DNA from: Deltaproteobacteria bacterium
Lineage (GTDB): Bacteria > Desulfobacterota > Desulfobacteria > Desulfobacterales > Desulfatirhabdiaceae
DNA: 9,607 nucleotides
Assembly: GCA_021778975.1 (NCBI GenBank)
Contig: JAJYBO010000097.1
Span: forward strand, 1-9,607
Reading direction: 5' to 3'
Part shown: positions 5,851-9,607 of the stretch, in pieces
How the letters are laid out: every line of letters begins with the position of its first letter
Position numbering within the stretch: position 1 is the stretch's first letter
Notes under the pieces: model-generated
Database searches by the model: none
What the model saw: only the letters and a program-made list of their open reading frames with translations
Told to the model about the DNA's origin: nothing
Program-made: the position numbers and the translations under genes

Positions 5851-6733
5851 TGAAATCAGTGGTGTCGCAATTGTCGGAAAGTGTACAGGTTTCCCAGTAT
5901 GATTTTTCGAGAAAAAATTTTTCAAGAAATTCATGGTGAAAGGCATGTCCGGATTTATGGGTGACAATGTGTCCGACAATGGGAAGCCCCAAGAGCGAAA
6001 AATCGCCGATGCAATCCAAAATCTTATGCCGCACAAATTCGTCAGGAAACCGAAGCCCGTCCTCATTCAGGACGCTCTCGGCAGCCACCACGACAGCATT
6101 GTCCAACGAACCGCCTCTGGCCAGGCCAACTTTTTTCAAATACTCTATTTCATGGAAAAATCCGAAAGTTCTTGCGCTGCTGATTTCTTTTATGAAGAGC
6201 TGTTCCGTAATATCCGCCGAAAAAGTCTGCCGGCGAATCAGCGGGTGATCGTATTCAATGGAACAGGTTATTTTATAACCAGAATATGGAAATATGGAAA
6301 CGGATTTACCATCTTTTTCTAAAGAAATAGGCTTTCTGACCACAAATACACACCGTGGGGCGTCCTGCTCCTGAATGCCTGCCGCCTGTATCAACCGGGT
6401 GAAAGGCCCCGCGCTGCCATCCATAATCGGCATTTCATGCGCGTTGACCTCCACCAGCGCATTATCCACCGAAAGCCCTGCAAAACTGGCCATCAGGTGT
6501 TCGATAGTGGATATAATAAACCCTTCAGAACCAATCACCGTAGCCAGACTGGTGTCCACCACCCGATTGAACCGGGCCGATATTTGGGGCGAATCCAGCA
6601 GATCGGTTCGGACAAATTTTATACCGTGATTTACCGGAGCGGGTTTTATTGTCAGGCTTACTTTTCTGCCTGAATGAACCCCAATGCCGGAGCAGCTTGC
6701 AATGCCTGCCAGCGTTCTTTGACGGCAATACAT
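5834..6733 (-). CDS. lpxC: UDP-3-O-acyl-N-acetylglucosamine deacetylase
   Basis: Zinc enzyme that deacetylates UDP-3-O-acyl-GlcNAc, the committed step of lipid A synthesis, so the host has a lipopolysaccharide outer membrane. The 299-residue protein has QRTLAG near the start, GVHSG (18-22), the STIEHLMA block (75-82) with Glu78 and zinc ligand His79, NAHEMPIMDGSAGPF (97-111), SARTFGF (186-192), LNEDGLRFPDEFVRHKILD (222-240) with zinc ligands His236 and Asp240, and KSGHA (260-264) with the catalytic His263. Length matches the family (about 305). The start is ATG 6733, with AAAGGA five bases upstream; in-frame TTG 6760 and ATG 6757 have no ribosome site. The DUF4390 gene follows in the same operon. 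The C-terminus ends in an odd HCC. Confidence 0.97.
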   Translation of the reverse strand: MYCRQRTLAGIASCSGIGVHSGRKVSLTIKPAPVNHGIKFVRTDLLDSPQISARFNRVVDTSLATVIGSEGFIISTIEHLMASFAGLSVDNALVEVNAHEMPIMDGSAGPFTRLIQAAGIQEQDAPRCVFVVRKPISLEKDGKSVSIFPYSGYKITCSIEYDHPLIRRQTFSADITEQLFIKEISSARTFGFFHEIEYLKKVGLARGGSLDNAVVVAAESVLNEDGLRFPDEFVRHKILDCIGDFSLLGLPIVGHIVTHKSGHAFHHEFLEKFFLEKSYWETCTLSDNCDTTDFNAHCC

Positions 6734-6738
6734 GCCAG

Positions 6739-6744
6739 TCCTTT
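6739..6744 (-). promoter_or_regulatory. lpxC ribosome binding site
   Basis: AAAGGA on the minus strand lies five bases before ATG 6733. It decides the lpxC start against the upstream TTG 6760 and ATG 6757. Confidence 0.65.
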
Positions 6745-6797
6745 CTTCTATGGTCATCAAGAAAAACAGTGGATATCTTTCATGCGCTGTTTATCGT

Positions 6798-6826
6798 ATT
6801 ATAAATTGTTTTTGCAAGAAAAACCA
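6798..6826 (-). promoter_or_regulatory. Putative lpxC operon promoter
   Basis: The minus strand has a perfect TATAAT (6798-6803). Seventeen bases upstream lies TGGTTT (6821-6826), a poor match to the -35 consensus. Transcription would start near 6791, leaving a leader of about 58 bases before lpxC. The region is A/T-rich. The weak -35 means an activator or alternative spacing may matter. Confidence 0.5.
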
Positions 6827-6930
6827 TCACTATTGCGTTGACGTTCGATGGATTTATCGGCGACAGCGCTGTATCTTCCGGTCATTCCAACGCACATACT
6901 TCCGCCTCATTTTGGCGGGTGAACAACGAC
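6827..6930. other. Divergent intergenic spacer without a recognisable gene
   Basis: This is the middle of the roughly 294-base gap between the divergent lpxC and four-cysteine-protein genes. I see no credible gene on either strand. The only structure noted is a 5-bp GC inverted repeat, CCGCC (6902-6906) with GGCGG (6914-6918). The flanking parts of the gap hold the two promoters and the palindrome listed separately. Confidence 0.5.
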
Positions 6931-6957
6931 TCTATTGCCCATTATATGAGCAATAGA
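6931..6957. promoter_or_regulatory. 27-base near-perfect palindrome, candidate operator
   Basis: TCTATTGC (6931-6938) and GCAATAGA (6950-6957) are exact reverse complements. Inside them, CAT (6940-6942) and ATG (6946-6948) also pair, leaving one C/A mismatch and a TAT centre: 22 of 27 bases are symmetric pairs. There is no T-run on either strand, so it is unlikely to be a terminator. It ends nine bases before the -35 of the downstream promoter, a position typical of activator sites but also usable for repression. The cognate regulator cannot be named. Confidence 0.6.
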
Positions 6958-6966
6958 CATAATATC

Positions 6967-6995
6967 TTGTAAACGCTATGTATTTATGATATATT
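6967..6995 (+). promoter_or_regulatory. Strong sigma-70-like promoter for the four-cysteine protein gene
   Basis: TTGTAA (6967-6972), a 17-base spacer and TATATT (6990-6995), with an extended -10 TGA just before it. The predicted start near 7002 gives a leader of about 25 bases that contains the GGGGGA ribosome site (7013-7018). Confidence 0.65.
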
Positions 6996-7027
6996 CAATA
7001 AAAAATGACAATGGGGGAATTTGAACG

Positions 7028-7255
7028 ATGTCAGAAAAAAATCCTGAATGTCCGCTGTATAATCCCTTGAATTGCAAAGAATACTATAATCCAAAGCTCT
7101 GCGCCTTTGTTCGAAAAGACAGGATATGTCTGAAAAAAAAGAAGCCCAAATCAAAATCAAAAGGAGAACCGGGGCAGGATTTGGGGCAGGACAAAAATGA
7201 CGAGTCTGTAAAAAACCAAAATCCAACAGCACCACCCACCAGCGCTGATGAATGA
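7028..7255 (+). CDS. Small four-cysteine, lysine-rich hypothetical protein
   Basis: A 75-residue protein I cannot assign to a characterised family, although short proteins of this look seem familiar from deltaproteobacterial genomes. Residues 8-34 hold four cysteines, each flanked by charged or aromatic residues: Cys8, Cys16, Cys25 and Cys34 (spacing 7, 8 and 8 residues), including CPLYNPLNCKEYYNPKLCAF. This regular spacing suggests a small metal-binding or disulfide-linked knuckle. A strongly basic patch follows (LKKKKPKSKSKG, 35-46), then a polar Gln/Asp/Asn/Pro tail that is probably disordered. There is no signal peptide, so a cytoplasmic, possibly nucleic-acid-contacting protein is conceivable; this is inference only. 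It is supported as a gene by its own strong promoter, GGGGGA ribosome site nine bases upstream, and placement between non-overlapping neighbours. It appears monocistronic. Confidence 0.8.
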   Translation: MSEKNPECPLYNPLNCKEYYNPKLCAFVRKDRICLKKKKPKSKSKGEPGQDLGQDKNDESVKNQNPTAPPTSADE

Positions 7256-7327
7256 GGCGTATCATGAGATGCCGACAAAGGACGCCATCTTCTGGCCGTG
7301 AGCAAAATCGTCAAAGATGAATCACCA
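7256..7327. other. Short convergent intergenic region
   Basis: This is 72 bases between the ends of the four-cysteine gene and yqgE. A weak stem can be drawn from GGC..ATC (7256-7263) with GATGCC (about 7268-7273), using a two-base bulge, but no T-run follows. I see no convincing terminator for either gene. Confidence 0.35.
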
Positions 7328-7897
7328 TCAGGCATGACCTGCGATCGAAGATAAAAGCAGCGGATTGACACCCAGTTTTTTTAAAGCGGCATTCCATCGC
7401 AGGTCGGCCTGAACATCAAATATCACATCCTCCCATATTTCACTGGTCAACCATACATTATCTTGAATTTCGGCATCCAATTGCCCCGGGCCCCATCCAG
7501 CACATCCCAGAGACAGCAAATATGACGCAGGCCCCCGTTCCTGAGCGATTTCTGACAGAATATCCGTTGTATTGCTCATCGCCAGTGTTGAGGTCACCAT
7601 CAAACAGCCTTTCCATTTAAATGGCTTCCGGTGCAGGATGAAAATTTCTCCCATGCGCACAGGGCCACCGACATAAACAGGTATGGATGCACTTTGGGGC
7701 GAATATTCCATCCGGATTTCATCGTAAACATTTTTTGCCATCAATTGCGGATGAATACGGTTGATGACAATACCAACAGCTCCTTGCGGGGTATGCTCAC
7801 AAATACATATCACCGTCTGGGTAAAATTGCTGTCCTTCATATTCGGCATTGCAATGAGAAATTGCCCCTTTAAGGATGAAGAATCCATCATTTCCAT
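7328..7897 (-). CDS. yqgE: YqgE/AlgH family protein
   Basis: A 189-residue protein of the YqgE/AlgH (DUF179) family, about the usual length of 185-190. Family features are the start LKGQFLIAMPNM (9-20), the 'ICEHTPQGAVGIVINR' block (32-47), VYVGGPV (74-80), the FILHR strand (86-90) and the hallmark GCAGWGPGQLDAEI (131-144) followed by NVWL. The biochemical function of the family is unsettled; AlgH was linked to alginate regulation in Pseudomonas, but the family is much wider. I chose ATG 7897, which has AGAAGGA seven bases upstream and puts the conserved start near residue 9. A TTG at 7945 overlapping the upstream stop (TTGA) also has AGGGA at 7952-7956 and would add 16 residues. It follows the phosphofructokinase gene by 44 bases, so the two are probably co-transcribed. 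Confidence 0.92.
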   Translation of the reverse strand: MEMMDSSSLKGQFLIAMPNMKDSNFTQTVICICEHTPQGAVGIVINRIHPQLMAKNVYDEIRMEYSPQSASIPVYVGGPVRMGEIFILHRKPFKWKGCLMVTSTLAMSNTTDILSEIAQERGPASYLLSLGCAGWGPGQLDAEIQDNVWLTSEIWEDVIFDVQADLRWNAALKKLGVNPLLLSSIAGHA

Positions 7898-7904
7898 GTG
7901 AAAT

Positions 7905-7911
7905 TCCTTCT
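7905..7911 (-). promoter_or_regulatory. yqgE ribosome binding site
   Basis: AGAAGGA on the minus strand lies seven bases before ATG 7897. It supports the shorter yqgE start over TTG 7945, which has its own weaker AGGGA at 7952-7956. Confidence 0.55.
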
Positions 7912-7941
7912 GGTGGTCAATGTCACCTTCTGACGAAGTCG

Positions 7942-9607
7942 TCAATTCTGTTCCCTGATATCGTTTAACAGCAGGGTCAGCGGCCGGTCGTCATCCACAT
8001 TCCCCGTAAAATGCACTGGTTCCGGAATCCGGTAATCATCGTCCCCTGGGGTCGCAGAAAGCCATTTTTCGCGCAGGGCTTTCGTAATCAAAAACGCCGG
8101 AGACTGCACATCCACCAGACTTTTTTCCAGCACCAAAGACAACCTGCCATTGCGTTCTTCAAGGTGCATCAGCGGTGCGATGGGAACACCAATAGGCTCC
8201 CATTGCACAAATTTTTTCTCTATATTGCGGATCGCCGCCATCTGTCCTGTCGCGCCGTTTGCGATCAGGCTGAACACTGTCCAGCCCAAATTGCAGGTAT
8301 AAACACAGTCAAACTCTGTAGGAATACTGCCCCGCCCGTCGTAGCCATAAAAGTGGGTTTGCGTTTTGAATTGGGGCGCGGATTTATTGTAAATTTTCTC
8401 AACCACAGGGGGAATTCCCTGACTTTCATCAATCAGATTGGCTTTGATGAGCGCCTGCTTCAGGGTTTTCAGGGACATGATGCTTTCCTTGACCAGCAGA
8501 TACGCCGCATCGTCATAATTTCTGAACAGCACATGACCATAAACGTCTGGATCCATACCGGCGTTAAGCAATATCTGACGATAATATCCTCGCTCAATGC
8601 CCATCTTGTAAACGCCTTTTTCCTTGAGAATACTCAAATAATCCTTCACCAGCCCCATGATGACCTTATCGGTCTCCACCAGGGAAAACTGAAAATTGCC
8701 GTGGCTGTCCCGCTCCAGCAGCAACCCTTCCTGAAAAAAATCCGGAATGTCGTTGAAAAGATCGTCATCCCGCGTATTCCATACCGAAACATCGCCTGTC
8801 TCGTAGTAGGTTTTGGCCAGACGTCTGAGATACTCCCGCTTTTCTTCGAGCAGCACGAAATCGGAATGAAAATCCGTGTCATGGGTGCGGTTGTATTCGC
8901 CGATAATGGTGTTCAGTTTGATGATAAACACCTGAATTTCATTGATGAATTCCAGAATACCCTCCGGAATGACCATCACGCCGCAATTCTTGCCGACCGC
9001 CGCCCGCCGGACAATGGCGTCGCATACCACCCGCGACAGATGGCGCAGCGTGATGCCATAGGCCGTGTAATCTATGGCGCCTGATTTCTCGGCGGCCTCG
9101 ATTCGTTTCTGATCCACATAACCGGCCACATCCTCGCCGATCAGCGTGATGTTGGCGTGGGTCTGAAGCGCCACCTCCAGCGCCAGATGACTGGCTGACC
9201 GGCCCATCACCTTGCAGATATGCCAGTACTTCATGTCAGAACTGCAATCCGTACATAGATTGCTCACTTCCTGGGCGAAGGCTCTGGCCGCGGAGTGAAA
9301 CCCGAAGGACACCGCGCACAAAACGTTTCCGGCGGCATCCCGCACCTGAACATCGCCATCAATGGTTTTGGGAACACCGATCACCTGAATGCCATCTGCA
9401 TAGAGTTCCTGAGCCAGAAACGCCGCGTTCGTATTGGAATCGTCGCCGCCCACGATCACCAGGGCGTCAAGCCCCAATTTCTTGCAGGTTTCCCGTGACA
9501 GCGACATTTTTTTAGGTGTATCAATCTTGGTACGGCCGGTTTTGATCATGCCGAAGCCCCCAAGATTGCGATAATGCTGCACCCGCTCCGCTGTCAGCTC
9601 CACCGCC
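7942..9607 (-). CDS. pfp: Diphosphate-dependent 6-phosphofructokinase, long form, N-terminus outside window
   Basis: Reversibly phosphorylates fructose 6-phosphate with pyrophosphate in glycolysis or gluconeogenesis. About 554 residues are visible and the frame is still open at the right edge; the GTG at 9603 is internal. Counting from that codon, the motifs are NLGGFGMIKTGRTKI (13-27), GGDDSNTNA (52-60), PKTIDGD (78-84), MGRSASHLALEVALQT (133-148) and, near the C-terminal third, YDGRGSIPTEFD. The second Asp in GGDD and the Lys of PKT mark pyrophosphate rather than ATP use in this superfamily, and TIDGD supplies the catalytic Asp. The size and the long helical middle place it with the plant/spirochaete-type long enzymes. 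The first nucleotide-binding glycine-rich block should lie off the window. yqgE follows in the same direction, 44 bases after the stop. Confidence 0.93.
   Translation of the reverse strand, partial: AVELTAERVQHYRNLGGFGMIKTGRTKIDTPKKMSLSRETCKKLGLDALVIVGGDDSNTNAAFLAQELYADGIQVIGVPKTIDGDVQVRDAAGNVLCAVSFGFHSAARAFAQEVSNLCTDCSSDMKYWHICKVMGRSASHLALEVALQTHANITLIGEDVAGYVDQKRIEAAEKSGAIDYTAYGITLRHLSRVVCDAIVRRAAVGKNCGVMVIPEGILEFINEIQVFIIKLNTIIGEYNRTHDTDFHSDFVLLEEKREYLRRLAKTYYETGDVSVWNTRDDDLFNDIPDFFQEGLLLERDSHGNFQFSLVETDKVIMGLVKDYLSILKEKGVYKMGIERGYYRQILLNAGMDPDVYGHVLFRNYDDAAYLLVKESIMSLKTLKQALIKANLIDESQGIPPVVEKIYNKSAPQFKTQTHFYGYDGRGSIPTEFDCVYTCNLGWTVFSLIANGATGQMAAIRNIEKKFVQWEPIGVPIAPLMHLEERNGRLSLVLEKSLVDVQSPAFLITKALREKWLSATPGDDDYRIPEPVHFTGNVDDDRPLTLLLNDIREQN

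Noticed and set aside
6732..6956. 74-codon plus-strand frame in the divergent intergenic region
   Set aside because: It crosses the lpxC promoter and the palindrome, has no ribosome site and a shadow-like Cys/Arg/Tyr-rich composition.
6931..6957. Reading the palindrome as a rho-independent terminator
   Set aside because: The stem is A/T-rich and neither strand has a following T-run; both flanking genes are transcribed away from the region.
7256..7327. Terminator between the convergent small-protein gene and yqgE
   Set aside because: Only a weak bulged stem without a T-run could be drawn.
8011..9084. 357-codon plus-strand open frame opposite the phosphofructokinase gene
   Set aside because: The minus strand encodes conserved motifs throughout. 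The plus frame is rich in His/Gln/Arg/Ile, typical of antisense shadow, and has no recognisable family features.
1..9607. CRISPR array, tRNA, rRNA, transposase or defence-system genes
   Set aside because: Read through on both strands; no regularly spaced repeats, tRNA-like cloverleaf arms, rRNA motifs or recognisable mobile or defence proteins were seen.

Overview
The window looks like an ordinary chromosomal stretch from a Gram-negative bacterium, most likely a sulfate-reducing Desulfobacterota (Desulfobacterales-type) organism. The reasons are the gene set (long-form PPi-dependent phosphofructokinase, lpxC followed by a DUF4390 gene, a long-form GDP-fucose synthase) and, between plsY and the DUF4390 gene, a partial copy of a dispersed palindromic repeat that I remember from such genomes. 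The taxonomic call is an inference from memory; no search was possible.

Layout, left half, all on the + strand: the C-terminal end of an unidentified protein (stop at 203); gmd and fcl, an adjacent pair that makes GDP-L-fucose from GDP-mannose; a small protein with an extremely acidic tail; a class II fumarase (fumC); and plsY, the membrane glycerol-3-phosphate acyltransferase, whose ATG overlaps the fumC stop. plsY runs convergently into the DUF4390 gene across the roughly 95-base repeat.

Right half: lpxC and the DUF4390 gene form a leftward operon starting from a consensus -10 near 6800. A divergent intergenic region (6734-7027) holds this promoter, a 27-base near-perfect palindrome, and a strong extended -10 promoter driving a 75-residue, four-cysteine, lysine-rich small protein on the + strand. 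That gene converges on yqgE/algH, which lies directly downstream of a long PPi-dependent 6-phosphofructokinase gene running off the right edge; both are on the - strand.

Functionally, gmd and fcl feed surface-polysaccharide synthesis, lpxC commits lipid A synthesis and plsY starts phospholipid synthesis, so several genes concern the cell envelope. fumC and the phosphofructokinase are central carbon metabolism. I saw no mobile-element genes, CRISPR array, rRNA, tRNA or recognisable defence system. The items most worth a second look are the two uncharacterised small proteins, the palindrome beside the strong promoter, and the truncated repeat that abuts and apparently supplies the DUF4390 stop codon.
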